64,000 nucleotides of DNA from Cristatella mucedo (GCA_009760855.2 WPIO01000158.1:406001-470000); one strand, 5' to 3'; positions 1 to 12,094 are shown, counted from the first letter of the stretch. The notes: generated from the letters alone by a model not told the origin. Numbers and translations: made by a program.

Positions 1-215
1 TTAATGAAGAAATCACATTATTTATGAGTGGACTGTCGTTCTAAATAAAGATCATCTGATGTTGGCTTTTATTGCTCGATTGTAGCTTTGTATTTTGTTA
101 TGTCGATCTGCAGTCCTTAACAGGTAGTATTATATTTTATAACAATCTTATGCCCTTAAAAAACCATGCGGAAATTGTAGTGTTGCATTACAATTTGGGC
201 CTGAATGTCCGATGA

Positions 216-600
216 TCTAGTCGTAAGCCCAGCCTTGCTGGTGAGCCAGACCGACTATCGGCCATTGACTATTAACCATGACCTGTGTCGTGAAGCGCTC
301 GAATCATACATCAAATCTCTTTCTATTTTTAATCGTGTCATAAATGAGGTGTTTGCTGAGCTTTGACGACACGGAGTTCCTGAGCTTCTTCAGTCTCTTT
401 CTGTTGTAGAGTTTGTCGTACGCGAAGTTTCTGTTGAGTCTCGCCAGGATGGCACTTAGCGGTCTCCGCTACTGCTTGTTTTTCTCGTCTGTTTTAGGCA
501 CGGTTATATTCTGCTTGCTTTGCTCTTTTTTGTTGGCAATTCATTGCCGTGAAAACTCTCCTGGATACACTGGCTGGCGGAAACAGCAGATGTTATATTG
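216..600 (+). repeat. Dispersed repeat R3, copy 1
   Basis: This roughly 380-bp stretch is repeated at 18662-19075 in the same orientation. Shared landmarks, in order, are a CCATGACCTGTGTCG-like block, a GAGCTTTGACGACAC block, TTTGTCGTACGCGA, and a final CTCTCCTGG...GGCGGAAA block. A further weak match follows near 960-1015 and 19085-19130. A 62-codon open frame at 413-601 lies inside the repeat and is hydrophobic, but its frame is not kept in copy 2, so I do not call it a gene. No transposase or reverse transcriptase is visible, so the class of element is unknown. Confidence 0.7.
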
Positions 601-999
601 AAATTAGCCTGCACTCGTGAAAAATCACAGAAAACTCCCGACTTGGCTTTGTAAGGAGGGCCTGAGTGGTCACTCTGACCTACTGCTGGTGAGCCTACCT
701 ACCCCGTGGACTGTCTAGCTTAGTTCCTAATTAAATTCTTAATTAATGAAGCAAAATCTGCCTGGGAGGTAGAATTGGAATGTATTTCAAGATTATATTT
801 AGTAATTTTCCTATTAAACGAACATAACTATAATTTTATTAAATGTATTCGTAAGCGCCGGGTAGCGAATCGGCATTCAGTTTTGTAGACGGAATATACT
901 GACATTTCCACCATTTTAAAATTGTATTTGAACTATAGTAAGGTTCCCCGTAGAGGATCATTCGCAGATTTCGTTTATGCATGACCATCTTTACCTAAG

Positions 1000-1200
1000 A
1001 CACGCAGCAAGGCATGTTCATTTTTAACTGCATGCTGACCCTGTGCATGTCACCCCTAACCATATTAATCATTTTGTTTGTTTTTCAAGCATGATTTTAC
1101 TTACCATTCAATTGCATTTCCCTTTGCAGCAAATGTAAAGCGCCTAGAAAGAGATTAAGCTCTCTGAGGGCGCTTTATCAAGTGCATTATTATTATTATT
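1000..1200 (+). mobile_element. LINE 3' end (L2/CR1-like), (ATT)n tail
   Basis: This matches the 3' untranslated end of the LINE at 29087-30750: a GCATGCTGACCCTGTGCATG block, a TTTGTTTGTTTTTCAAGCAT block, and the AGCGCC...GGCGCT stem-loop, followed by an ATT repeat. No coding part remains, so it is a severely 5'-truncated insertion. Confidence 0.85.
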
Positions 1201-1599
1201 AAGAGTGCATGCTGCAGCTACGTATGCAAATTAGAGAAGTATCTCCCCTTTTCGACATTTTGCCAAGACATTGCTTTATCGTCGTAGTAGTTCTATAAAT
1301 GTCGCCGAGGTCATAATGCAAGCCTTCTGTCAGTTACTGTGACTAATTCTCTGAGAAACCTAGCCTATAATAGGGGTAGATTTTGTTTGTTCCATTAGGA
1401 TAATAAAGAATAAGTTGCAACAGATATGAACACCCGACGTCATTGTGTGGTCGCAGACCAGTTTTGCTTCTGATACAGATGCCCTGCGACGTAGGACGCA
1501 AGAAAGAAGTGACTTGTCTCTATAGTAATTAACGTTTAGGCAATAATAAAATAATTAATTGCAAGCAAAAATCCGAAGAGTAAGTGGGTGGATTTACCG

Positions 1600-1770
1600 T
1601 ACCTGCGCCGCGATAGCCCAGGTGGTAAGGCGCTTGCTCTCACGACCAGCGAGGGCTCGAATCTTGCAGTAGACGATCCATTATAACCAAATGCAAGGGA
1701 TGGTGAAAGCCTATAAGGCAGTCTGCCACTATGCAAATAAGGCTGCTAAATCGGCTAAAAATTACTGTGA
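1600..1770 (+). mobile_element. tRNA-derived SINE, family A
   Basis: An RNA polymerase III type head is visible, with an A-box-like TAGCCCAGGTGGTAAGG and a B-box-like GGCTCGAATCT. It is followed by a body and a conserved 3' signature of the form AGGCTGCTAAATCGGCTA. The same arrangement recurs at 2022, 17045, 25058, 32228, 47282 and 61537, and in inverse orientation at 43673. Confidence 0.75.
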
Positions 1771-1796
1771 GCGATGAATGTGACTTGGCTTGCTTG

Positions 1797-1960
1797 TTAT
1801 GTAATGTATCTCCATCTGTAACTCCACAAAGTCATAAAGACCATGTGTGTGTTACGCAGGAGAGTTTTGTTGAGAGCACTCACAGCCTAAGCGGCTTTCG
1901 GTAGCCAACAGACTTGTCTCACGCGACAAAGAGAAAGTGGGAAGCATAGCAGAGTCGGAA
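1797..1960 (+). repeat. Dispersed repeat C, copy 1
   Basis: About 165 bp containing AGTCATAAAGACCATGTG, GTTACGCAGGAGAGTTTTG and ACAAAGAGAAAGTGGGAAGC. It is nearly repeated at 10570-10744, and its second half recurs at 15286-15345. No protein or known RNA is recognised. Copy 2 interrupts a LINE, so this sequence is mobile or was once mobilised. Confidence 0.7.
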
Positions 1961-2021
1961 TGGAACAGCTAGTTTATTGTCCATACAGGACCTGGTTGAA
2001 GTTTTGACTAGAAGATATCGA

Positions 2022-2195
2022 TTTGTGAGCCACGATGGCTTACTAGGTAAGGCGGTTGCTTTTCACGAGCGAGGTCGCGGGTTCACGTCCTACAGTGGAT
2101 GATCCTTTATTACCGCTGCAAGTGGCGGTGATAGTCGTAATGGCTCTTCGGTTGCTATACAAAATAGGCTGTTGAGTCAGCTAGTATTTTTTCCT
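2022..2195 (+). mobile_element. tRNA-derived SINE, family A
   Basis: Among the clearest copies of this family. The A-box-like region reads GGCTTACTAGGTAAGGCGG and the B-box-like region GGGTTCACGTC. The body has a GCAAGTGGCGGTGATAG block, and the end is the AGGCTGTTGAGTCAGCTAG signature followed by T residues. It is closely similar to the copy at 61537. Confidence 0.8.
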
Positions 2196-2199
2196 CAGC

Positions 2200-3610
2200 G
2201 TATCCCACAAATGTGTCAGTGAGCGGCTAACGCGTATATGCGGACGGGGAACGTGCTAGTATTTCTTGCCTCACTTCCGGAGACGCTCTGTAGCTCCCGA
2301 GCAGCCTCTGCCCATGACCTCATCACTCAAGTGATTATCTGCTGAGGCCTCGGGCATGTGGGGTGCCGCGGGTCAGGTCCGCAGCGTCTCGTATGTACAC
2401 TCGCGAAAAGCCTGCCAGCAGGCTTGCTTTGGAATCCAGTCCGAATCGAGAGAGTAGCAGAATGGAGGAGTCAGGCGGACTCGCTCGAGCCGCCAGTCTT
2501 CGACAGCAAGAAACGAGCTTGCTATCACTGTTACGGTCAGACCGTTGTCACGTCGACGAACCTTAGGGTAGCAGCTACATGTGACCTAATAGACTGGCTG
2601 CATCAGGAGGCGGTTACTTTAATTAAGTAGTTTCGCTACTTACATACAGATGCGGAAAACGTTGTCTTCCGGTCAAAGAAAAGGTGCATCAGGTCAGATC
2701 GTTTTCTTTCCGTTCGAGAGGTTGCTCGTTATTTGGCTAAATTTTTAAAATTTCGTTATTGATCCTAATGAGCAACTTCGGCGTGCAGTTATAAATACTT
2801 CCATTACGCCCAGTTCTAGAGGAAATGAAAGCAGATGGGAACATATCCAAGGCACTTTTTACATCTTTGTTTGCCAAAATGGGTGAGCAGTGGTAGCAAA
2901 GAACCTAGTGAACCATACCTGCAACCCTTACCTACATGAGATATGAGTATATGATACATATTGACTTTAACCAGTTAAGACATAAATATTTTACGAAATG
3001 CTCCCATTTTCTAGCGAGTTTACATGCTCTAACTGGTTAAAAGTTGTACCAACCAAATGAATGTAAGATTCTGACTAACTTGCATCGGCATTCACTGCTG
3101 TACTAAGATGGTGAGGTGAGACGACCTGACCCCGACAGCATTCCAGCATCCCTTAGTCGGAAGACAGAAGCAGGATCCAAGCTGTGAAACTTCCTTCGTG
3201 CGTTGTTGTGAGCAGGTCATGTCTGCAATGTTGAGAAAAGTGCTCTTCTTTGCAACAAACACTCTAGCCTTATCTCTTTTATTTCTTCACTGCAATTAGC
3301 TTTCTCAAATGAGTAGAGTTTACTAATAACTGCCGTCGATGACGGCATAATAATTCCTGGCCTCGGAGCGGTATGCGTGGAGTACTTACTGCGTGCTCAC
3401 CTAAACTCAATGAAGTAATCAGCAGTAGCCGCATGTCTTTTTTGGCAGCTTGGTAGCTTGGCTCGGGAGTCGTCCGCATCTTCCTTGCTCACAAGCCAGG
3501 AGTCTCGGCATCTGCCTTTTTAAGTAAACGGGTCTCTTCCTTCGGCAGCTGGCTTCGCATAAGTAGCTGGAAATTTGTCGTGGGGGACTAAATCTTTTAT
3601 CGGGCTGAAG
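2200..3610. other. Intergenic DNA with no supported gene
   Basis: Several short open frames overlap here (for example 2358-2630), but they have no recognisable domain, no consistent splice context and no conserved composition. I see only unique-looking sequence. Confidence 0.5.
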
Positions 3611-3614
3611 CTTG

Positions 3615-4260
3615 TAAATAATAATAATGATCATACATTTGTGTACTGCACAAAGAGAGCTTTATTGCTTTCTGGATAGTTGGCATATTCTGCAAGGGAA
3701 GCAAGCATGCCAATACGGTTGATGCTAACAAGCATAGCAGCAGCACGCATAAGCGCACGTAGGACGATTCGCACAGACCCAGCAAATGCTGTGCGGAACG
3801 AGTGCATTCTTAGTTTCTTTTATATGCCGTCTAGTCAGCGGATGTAATTTCAGTCGGACGTGAATTCCTCGCTTTGGGAGCATAACAACTACAGGCACCG
3901 TCTCCAAAGAATTGCTATAGTTGGCTCGGGGCACAGCTAAATGACGAGTCAGAAGAACGAGTGGTACGATAGCCTGATTCGGAATCTAGTTCGGATAGGT
4001 TGGCTGTTGCGAAAGAACGGAGGGACCTAAAAGTGAGTGGTGCGCAATCATCTTGAAGTCAATGGGCTGCTTAAATGGTGAGCTCGTGCAGGTCGGTGCG
4101 AAATGATATAATGCGAAATGATGTAGTGTGGAAGTTACGACGTTCACGCCAGACAAGCCTTGCTGCCGAGTTCTGGATCCACTTTAAGCGCCTTGACCTT
4201 GCCCAACCAGCCAAATGTAGCGGATATTTGGTGGCTGCGACACCTCGCATACAGCCCATC
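3615..4260 (-). mobile_element. Old, diverged LINE 3' half
   Basis: Read on the minus strand, this resembles the C-terminal part and 3' end of the 29-kb LINE. A peptide like QNSAARLVWRERR is encoded near 4140-4180, matching QNSAARLVCRERR in the better copy. The 3' end at 3615-3700 has an ATT-type repeat. Many substitutions and stops are present. Short frames on both strands here are fragments of this element. Confidence 0.75.
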
Positions 4261-4419
4261 CGGTTTGTCCGTCAGTCTCCGAGAGATTCGGATCGCAATA
4301 ATTGGAAATGGCCAGAGCATTATCCTCAACCGTGCGAAGCTTTCACTAGGAATATTCTGTTGGAATATGGTATTTGTTAGGATGCTAAGAGCGCCTTGTT
4401 TAATTCCCGACAAACAAGA

Positions 4420-7350
4420 TGTCCCTGTGTCGAGTTAAGGCAGCCGAAATTCGAAGGGTCCCCATTTGTTCTATACGCAAGTTCAGTTGTTGGAGCAGCC
4501 TTGCTAAATTTTACGTAAGCTTATTCACCAGTGAAGCAGTGAGTTAACAAAATTTAGATGCCTTTGTTACTTTTATTCCAGCCACCGTACTCCGAAATAA
4601 AATCAAAAGCTATCAAAACGTGAAGTCAGTACCTGTGGGGATCTGCTTTAAAATTCGTGGACTTAGTGGTAGTCTAGAGTGTAATGAGAAGTGGAGAAGT
4701 CACACACGAGAGTAATACAAAGCGCATTGCATATTCCTTCTCTGGACGAACGAATATTAAGCCGCGTATGGACTACCGCGTAGATGCCATGACGCGCGTG
4801 GCCGGTAGTTTGACATTCTCCCTAATGGCAGGTACGCGACACCACCAGAACACCAAAGCGGGCTCAAAGACGTTTATTCACACGGACACTTCGCGGGCCA
4901 GTACGCGACCGCCCTGTCCGGCGTCCTCGGCGTCACTCTCCGGGCCTTTGCCGGCCGTTACTTATATATCACTGCCATAAATCACAATGGCCGATAAACC
5001 AACGGCAGCGCCCTGGTCTCTGCAGGGCCATAAATAACTCTAGGCCATAAACTGGCCGTAGTGGGAATGACAACGCAATAAATGCCATGGATGCATAAAC
5101 CAAGAATGCCGCAAATTAGCCACATAAAGCCCCTTCACGTAACGGATGTAGTCGCTGGCGATCGCATCCGCAGCACCGCGCAGAGAAAGAAGAAGAAGAA
5201 AGAAAGAAAGAGAGAGCGTCATAGCATCTTCGCAGGTCGACGGAAAGACGGAATGTCTCGGGCAAGCGATGCCAAGGCTCACATGACCAGCGCTGCCGTG
5301 GGCTGACCCGTTTTTGGCTGCCAGCCGTACCGGACAGCTAACCCAGGGGTGTGGGCTAGGGAGAGGCGGCCGACGCTTCGCGGCTTATACGGCGTTGTAG
5401 GAAACGACAGTGTCAGCCTTCAGCGGAGCACTGGCAAGTCTCAAGCCCCGTACGTCTGCTGCAGGGAATATTATAGATGTGGTCGAATTAAATCAGATTG
5501 AAGCGCCCACGCCTTTCTATTTTTGGAGCTTTTCTATGATTATTTTTATCGCCAAAGACTCATTCCATGAGCCCGCATGCCGATCTATTTATTCGAGCAA
5601 TTCAGCCCGTGCTTTCATATTGCACTAGATCGCAGATTGCATTGTTTTTCTTATTGGTAGTCAAACGTGTTTTCCTAATCCAGTATGCTTAAAATAAATA
5701 GATCATAACTATTGCTCCACAAAAACTTAACTTGTGCGGTCAGGGCAGTGACATTTTAAAAATTCTTCGGTTTTGCTGTTACGCACGATGCGGACGTCAG
5801 GTCTGCCCATATAGCACCCCTTGTACCGCTAACCGAATCAGTGATGGTTAGGCGGACATATAACTCTAGAGTCGCATCCATAGTAGTAGTTATGACACTG
5901 CCCCTGATCGTTGTACGCGTGGGCTGTGACACTCGATGTGCTAGGCAGTCGGGACGTGCTATTGGTGATTGCTACGACCTGGGAGTCGGTGGGGCACTCC
6001 GGTGGGCGAGAGGGGCGAAGAGAGTCGGTGCTTCGCCCTGCTCTGCGAGTGGTGAAATAAACCGGTGTCGTCGCTCGTCGGCTAGCGTTTTGTGCTGTTC
6101 GCGACGATAACTCAAGCTAAACAGCCGATGCATTGTATTACCTTAATGAATAATTTATCAATAAAAAAATGTACTCAATAAAAGCGTCTATTAATAGGTT
6201 CGAGGCCCACAAGGCATACTTCGGCATGCCTGCTCGAAATACAGACTACCGTGGGCACTTCATTTCGCATGCAAGCACTATAGGAGAAATTTCGACGGCG
6301 CGATGAACAACTGGTGATCGCTAGATGGAATTTCTCACACAATACTCATTATTGTGTGCAATATAATTTTTGATTTATATAATTTGGTTTGTTTTTCGGC
6401 TGATAGATGGGAGAAAAGAGACATGCACTGTTCTATCCCACAAAGTTGGCAGATACTGCCTGACCACACAAGCCACTGCTACTTCTGCACGATGAACCCT
6501 TCCAAACGTCTAACGGGCAAGGACGAGTCTCGCACCCGTACATTCCTGTACCCATGGCTTCAGCATCGCACTCAACTTGGCTCCCCGTTTCCAAACCTCC
6601 GGAAAGGGATCATCCATCTTTAGTAGAGAGCAACAAGTCAGACAGCGGGAAGATATTGCAGATCCAAATTCTAATTTCGCAGATGTGACCGAGGAGAGAA
6701 ACCCAACCAGAAAGACGTCCCCTGTCTGGTCAGATACATGAGAACTACGTCAAATGGGATTTAGAATGTCTCTCTTAGTCCATGTACCTGATGCTCATTT
6801 TGGTCAATTCAAGAACGCGGGAGCTTACTCCTTGGAGTAGGCTAGAGTTTTTGCCAGGATATGCTGGACTCCGAGCGTCGTTACCAAGGTAATCATGCTG
6901 GGTGGCTATGTCTGGGAGCTTTTTTGAGAAAGCGATTTGCAGCATAGTCGCAAATCTAGAATGTCTCATTTCTGGACCTTATGAGTGATCATTTTATTAC
7001 GACTTCGGAGTAAATACTTGCTAATTTTGATTCATTTGCTGCTGTTTCTGACTATATGTGAACCACAAGACACGAGTTTTGTCAGTTTTCTTATCTCAAA
7101 ATGAGTAATTGGACGTAATTCATGTCGTTGTCACAGCTTTCAGATTACTGGCCATTTTCAATACTTGTGAGGAATGAGCAATTAGGAAATAACACTACCC
7201 ACGGATGCGAATTGGTTAATAATGTGTTGATCCATTGATAGAAAGCCTGTCGTAATCGGCCACAGAGTATCCTTCTTCTAACGGTGTTTATTCGCGATTC
7301 GTGCATTGTTATAGTTAGGAACCGCAAGCCCGACGTATTAATTCGTGCTA
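4420..7350. other. Intergenic DNA with no supported gene
   Basis: The sequence has mixed GC content. Open frames of 60-100 codons occur on both strands, but none shows a recognisable domain or splice pattern. A GC-richer patch lies at 4860-5030 and a short AG-rich patch at 5190-5215. Nothing else can be supported. Confidence 0.5.
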
Positions 7351-7357
7351 CTATATA

Positions 7358-7490
7358 ATTACAATTCGTTTCATTTGCATAGCACCATAAGAGAACTTAA
7401 TATTTATTGAGGCACTTCACATGTGCCGCGGGGCTCGACCCAAGATCTCGGCCAGACCTAGGCCAGGGTGAGCACCATTGCCCTATAAAA
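7358..7490 (-). mobile_element. SINE family B (LINE-tailed), minus strand
   Basis: Read on the minus strand it has a tRNA-like head (B-box region CGGGTCGAGCCCC-like) followed by a tail related to the resident LINE: an AGTGCCTCAATAAATATTAAG-type block and GTGCTATGCAAATGAA. It is a degraded copy of the element at 15810-15962. Confidence 0.65.
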
Positions 7491-8039
7491 GAAGTCGCCG
7501 TTAACGGTGGTTATAGAGCTCTATTGCTGAAGTCTGAGCAAGCCAGCATGGCTAACACGACATCGAATGAAGATCGTCCGTTTTACACAAATAATCTGCT
7601 GGTGACAACAATTTTTGACACTGCGCAGCTGTGGTTAATAGATATCGGTCGTCAACTCCGTATCTGCATTCATTTATGGTCACGTTGCAGTGTTTGCGGT
7701 AGAATAATGCAACGAAATAGCTTGCAAGAGGGAAAAAAGTAATTGAATATTTGTCATCTAGAAAATGAAGAAACACTAAAGTTTAACACCGGGTCTTGCT
7801 GTACGACGTTGAGTAAAGAAGGCATGACAAGAACTGAGCACTAGACCCGCGGACGGGCTGTACACCGGAGCCAACCGGAAATTCGGTATCCTCTCTATTC
7901 CGGTTTGGACCAGCTTATGTTCCCAGTTGCTTTATCCTATGTGAAAGAATGAAAGCAATCTTAACAGTGCTTATATTATTTTATCATAAAACTCTTTTGC
8001 TGCTTGTGCAGAAAGGAGTCGGTATTCCGACACCACATA

Positions 8040-8072
8040 GCAGGGAAGTCGTTCTCGGTTGTCCCAAAATGG
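8040..8072 (+). promoter_or_regulatory. COX6A translation start within a YY1-like motif
   Basis: The start codon lies in CCCAAAATGGCGTCGCG, which fits the YY1 consensus (AANATGGCG) known to overlap start codons in many nuclear genes for mitochondrial proteins. There is no TATA box nearby. Its role here is inferred from the motif only. Confidence 0.4.
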
Positions 8073-8171
8073 CGTCGCGTGTCTTGAGCGTAGCTCGTAG
8101 TCAGTTGTCTCAGGCAAGGCGGTTTTCCGCCGTTGTCGATGGACCTTCCGCTACGGCTGGTGGCCACGGAG
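8069..8171 (+). CDS. COX6A: COX6A exon 1
   Basis: Encodes residues 1-34 plus the first base of codon 35, covering the mitochondrial presequence and the Gly-rich linker. The donor is GGAG|GTAAAA. The ATG at 8069 is the only one in frame before the presequence, and the upstream frame lacks a presequence-like character. Confidence 0.95.
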
Positions 8172-9264
8172 GTAAAATTTTAATTTATATGTGCTTTATA
8201 GTCACTTCGAAGCATTCTTTCCAAGGTCGTTGCTCACCGCCGCACCACACCTACTCAGTGGCTTTTTCATGAGCAGCGACTGCGGCTCGCGTTCAGTCGT
8301 TTGCCGGAAGCATGAACTCTTCGTTTTTGTTTCACCGTGGTGTAAGAAGCCTTGGATGACTATCGAGCTTCTAACCAGCCCTCTACTTCGAGCTCACGCG
8401 CTTGCTTGTTAGTGCATGTGCATCGCGTTAGCGTCATAATGCCTTAGGATAAGCCAGGCTGCCACTCATATGTATGTATAATTCATTTGTATAGCGCCAC
8501 AAAGAGGGAACTTAAGTCTTTATCCAGATGTTTCACAAATGCTGCAGGCAGTCGATTTCCTGCAGCGGTGAGAAAGGGCGTTCAAACCTTGGCCCCCGTA
8601 CTCCTTACCAGGCCAGTTTGTGCGCCATAGCTTGTCGCTAGTTGTTAGGCGCCGCGCTCGGCTAGTTCTGGCAAAAAGGAGCCCAAGCTGGCGATGGATG
8701 AACTAAATGAGAGTGCTTCGCTGCCCTAGACGTTGGCTGTGCTGGCGTTCTGTTGTGTCTCTTGCTACCAGTGCACACGAGGCGGACGTGTGCACGTGTG
8801 CACCATGCACCATACTGGTGGAACGGTCGTTGATGTTCCCTTAAATTTCCCTACTGGGTACTTGGCTGCTAATGAATGGCTTAGACAATACTTAAATGTC
8901 GCTTCTTTCATGAACCTTTGCAGGTGGTGCTAAGTTGTGGCGAAACCTGACTTTCGTGGTCGCATTGCCAGCTGTGGGCTTGTGCATGGCAAATGTTTTT
9001 CTGCACGAGGCTCATCACGAGAGACCTCCTTTCGTGAAATATGATCACTTGCGTCTTCGAACCAAGGTGGGCTGACGTCGAGTTTTTAGCTGGTAGCTTT
9101 GATCAACACAAGCAGCTAGTTAGGGCAATGCAATGCCGATGTGCAGGTTTTGATTTCTATTTCCCCAGGCTTTCCCATGGGGTGATGGCAATCACCCTCT
9201 GTTTTTCAACAAGCACATGAATGCTCTTCCCGATGGCTATGAAGAAGACGAGGAACATCACTAG
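8069..9264 (+). CDS. COX6A: Cytochrome c oxidase subunit 6A, mitochondrial (3 exons)
   Basis: This is a complete gene encoding 113 aa; joined exons are 8069-8171, 8924-9066 and 9169-9264 (342 nt). COX6A is a nuclear-encoded, single-span subunit of respiratory complex IV in the inner mitochondrial membrane, where it stabilises the dimer and modulates activity. Residues 1 to about 30 are Ser/Arg/Ala-rich with no acidic residue until D24, as expected of a mitochondrial presequence. Residues 39-61 form the membrane helix (LWRNLTF...NVFL). The family signature follows: HE-(x)2-HERP-P (62-70), [16 protein letters not shown] (76-91) and an acidic C-terminus. Length equals the usual animal protein (about 110 aa). 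All splice sites are GT-AG and phases match. There is no canonical AATAAA before the next LINE; ATTAAA occurs at 9967-9972. Confidence 0.97.
8467..8640 (-). mobile_element. SINE family B copy in COX6A intron 1
   Basis: On the minus strand a tail like that of the LINE is visible: GGCGCTATACAAATGAATTAT at 8467-8500, then CCCTC/TTAAG blocks. A diverged tRNA-like head follows further right. It lies in the 752-bp first intron of COX6A, antisense to the gene. Confidence 0.55.
8924..9066 (+). CDS. COX6A: COX6A exon 2
   Basis: The acceptor is CCTTTGCAG|GTGG. This exon encodes residues 35-82: the membrane helix, the [10 protein letters not shown] block and HLRLRTK. The donor is ACCAAG|GTGGGC, phase 0. 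The following intron is only 102 bp. Confidence 0.96.
9169..9264 (+). CDS. COX6A: COX6A exon 3
   Basis: The acceptor is TATTTCCCCAG|GCT. It encodes residues 83-113, beginning [16 protein letters not shown] and ending in an acidic-His tail, with a TAG stop at 9262-9264. Confidence 0.96.
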   Translation, partial: AFPWGDGNHPLFFNKHMNALPDGYEEDEEHH

Positions 9265-9973
9265 ACATTTTTTGTACTCGGTCCGGCTTTGCAAAGCAGG
9301 TGTGTACTGGGCATGCTGTCATCGTGTCTTAGAATATATTGGGATGCTTGTGCATGTGACATCTGTTACCATTTCACTCGTACTTGTTAGTATACATCTG
9401 TTTGTGCAGGAGGCTGTTAGGCCACCTGCCTTTAGGGCTAGAGAACCAATATTTAAACCCCTGTTACCAAGGAGACACCCTTACTCGAGCAAAAGGGAGC
9501 GAGGGCAGTCTTGGCTCTGTTTGCAATATACAAGACAGGTCTGTTTGCAATATACAAGTCTGGGTCTGGCTTAGTTTGCTAATAGGAGACACCAACACGA
9601 TAAAAGTTAAACTGTACACCATTTGAATCAGCAAGCATATTGCACTGTATGTTGGGTTCAGTGGTTTCAACTTTTTTGTGCTTCAGCCAAAGCATTCAAA
9701 TTTGCAGCAAGAAAGATCGTAGTTTGCAACTTTAGGGGTTCACTTGCTTATATTGCATGTTGGCCAAATGCAAGTACTACTTGTTGCGTTTAATGGGTGG
9801 TATGGGCTGTGTGTAGAACAGACAAGTTGATCTTGCTTTCATTCTTTATGCATCTCCTTAGCTGTAAACACTACTTGTAAAATGCAGTTTTGGTAGATGT
9901 CTCCCTAAGACCCCCCAATACCTCTGGAGCTTTACATTACCGCCATGACTCGTTGTCTGGTCGCTTATTAAAG

Positions 9974-11532
9974 ATAATAATGTGTATAGCACCTCCAGAT
10001 AATTTAAGGCACTTTACATGTGCTGTAAAGGAAGCATGATCGAATGGTTAGTGGTAGCATGCACAATCTCTCAACAAGCATAACATGGTGACATGCACAG
10101 GGTCAGCCTGCAAGTATGGTTAGTGGCAGCATGTACAGTGTCAGCCTGCATAAGCACACTAAGGACGAATCTCGAGGACTCACTAAATGCTGTGATATCT
10201 AGGTGTATTCTTAGCTTCGTTTGAAATGTCTTCAAGTCCTGGGATGTCGTGACATCAGTCGGGAGTGAATTTCAGGCTTTAGGAGCAATACGACCTAAAA
10301 ACACAGTCTCCTAATGATTTCAAGTTCGTTTGAACCATAGCTAAACGATTTGAGTCAGAAGAGTAGGTGGTACAGTGCCTAGCCTGATTGGGAAGTAGTG
10401 CTGATTGGTAGGGTGGAGCTAGAGAACGAAGGAACAAAAAGTGAGTGACAAGTCCTCAGATTCTATACACTGCTTGATTGGGAGCCAGTGCAGGTCGGCA
10501 AGACGTGGTGTGATGTGGCAACTGCTATGCTCATGACAGACATGCCTGACCCGAGTTTTGCACCAACTATATGTAATGTAATGTATCTGTCTGTAACTCC
10601 AAAGTCATAAAGACCATGTGGGTGTTACGCAGGAGAGTTTTGTATAGCGCACTCACAGCCTAAGTGGCTTTCGGTACGCATTCGGTAGCCAACAGACTTT
10701 GTCTCACGAAACAAAGAGAAAGTGGGAAGCGTAGCAGAGTCAGGAGAGCAGTTGAGGTAGTGAGTAGACTATAAGCACCTGATTGCTTAGGCCGGTAGAC
10801 TTATAAGTAGTGAGTTACCGAAGTCGAGATGGAATGTCAGAAATGTATGGACCAACTTGGATGTGGTATCCTTGTCTAAGCAGGCACGAATTTTAGCAAT
10901 ATTACTTTGCTGAAAATAGCCAGAAAAATAGTCAGAGGGCTGTGGAGCTGATGTGGTCTTCTAGTGAAAGGTCATTTTGGCACAGGACACCCAGATTTTG
11001 TGCAGATTCTACTGGAGATGTGCTGGCAGAGCCGATTTTTAATGTTGGAAGTTTTCCAATTTCTGAGTCGTACCAGGTTTCGCCCGTAACTATTAAGCTG
11101 GTTTAATGGTCATTAAACTTAAGAAAGTTTGCTTCCATCCATGTGCAGTTGTCAGCACTACATGCAGCAAGGGAGTTGAGCAAGTTGGAAATGCTTGAAG
11201 GCTGGGAGGGATCAAAGATAGCTGTGTGTCGTCTGCATTGAAGTGAAAGCCTAGATTGTGCTTGACAATTACATCGGTAAGTGGGAGAGTGTAAATTGCA
11301 CACAAAAAAGGCAGATCAAGCAAAGATCCTTGAGATACCCTGTATTTTAGTGGTTCCTCGTATGATCTTTGCCCCAATTGCATCAATACTCATAACTCTA
11401 CTACCAAGATAGGATCTGAACTAGTGTAGTGCAGTGCCAGTGATTCTCAAGCCCAACGAGAGATGCTGGAGAAGGGTTGGGTGATCAATAATATCAAATG
11501 CTGCCAAAAGATCAAGTAAAACAAGCAAAGTG
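9974..11532 (-). mobile_element. LINE (L2/CR1-like), 3' part, interrupted
   Basis: Minus-strand reverse-transcriptase LINE with its 3' end at 9974. The encoded pieces include a peptide like FHFNADDTQLSL near 11225, the place of the YADD catalytic motif (here NADD, so the first residue is altered), and VSQGSLLDLPFL upstream. Stops and frameshifts show it is dead. It is split by repeat C at 10570-10744 and continues at 12770-13260 after a block of plus-strand LINE ends. Confidence 0.85.
10570..10744 (+). repeat. Dispersed repeat C, copy 2, inside a LINE
   Basis: It matches 1797-1960 closely over its length. LINE sequence (minus strand) lies on both sides, so this copy arrived after, or recombined into, the LINE. 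Confidence 0.7.
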
Positions 11533-12094
11533 ATTCGGGCTTGTTTAGATAAGGATACCACGTTTAAGTTGGTCCATGCATTTGTGACATCCCGTCTTGA
11601 CTTCTGTAACTCACTGCTTGCTGGCCTACCGGCATGTGCAATCAGGCGATTACAGCTGCTGCAAAACTTGTCTAAACTTGCAAAACTAGTCTAGTCTGTC
11701 GTGAGCGTAGAAGTTGCCACATCACACCACTTCTCGCCGACCTGCACTGGCTACCAGTCAAGCAACGGATCGACTTCAAGGTTTTGTCGCTCACTTTTAG
11801 GTCACTCCATTCTTTGGCTCCGGCCTATCTTTCAGATCTACTCCCCCACCAGGCCAAGCATTGTACCACCCGCTTTTCGGAATCCAACAGTACCAGTTTT
11901 ATTTAAAAGGAACTAACCACATTTGCATGCTGACCCTGTGCATGCCACCCCTGACCATATTATTCATTTCGTTTGTTTTTCAAGCATGATTTTACTTACC
12001 ATTCAATTGCATTTCACTTTACAGCAAATGTAAAGCGCCTAGAGAGAGATTAAGTTCTCTGAGGGCGCTTTATCAAGTGAATTATTATTATTAT
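11533..12094 (+). mobile_element. LINE 3' fragment 1 of a head-to-tail trio
   Basis: It starts at a peptide like IRACLDKDTT and covers the C-terminal RT-side region (a FSPTCTGYQSSNG frame is the shadow of LADLHWLPVKQ). It jumps by deletion near 11910 to the 3' untranslated block and ends in (ATT)n at about 12079-12094. It is inserted in the minus-strand LINE at 9974-13260. Confidence 0.85.

Noticed and set aside
5040-5282. A minus-strand 80-codon frame with a hydrophobic segment (SLSFFLLLLSLRG)
   Set aside because: The hydrophobic run comes from an AG-rich stretch (AAGAAGAAGAAAG). There is no further domain or splice support.
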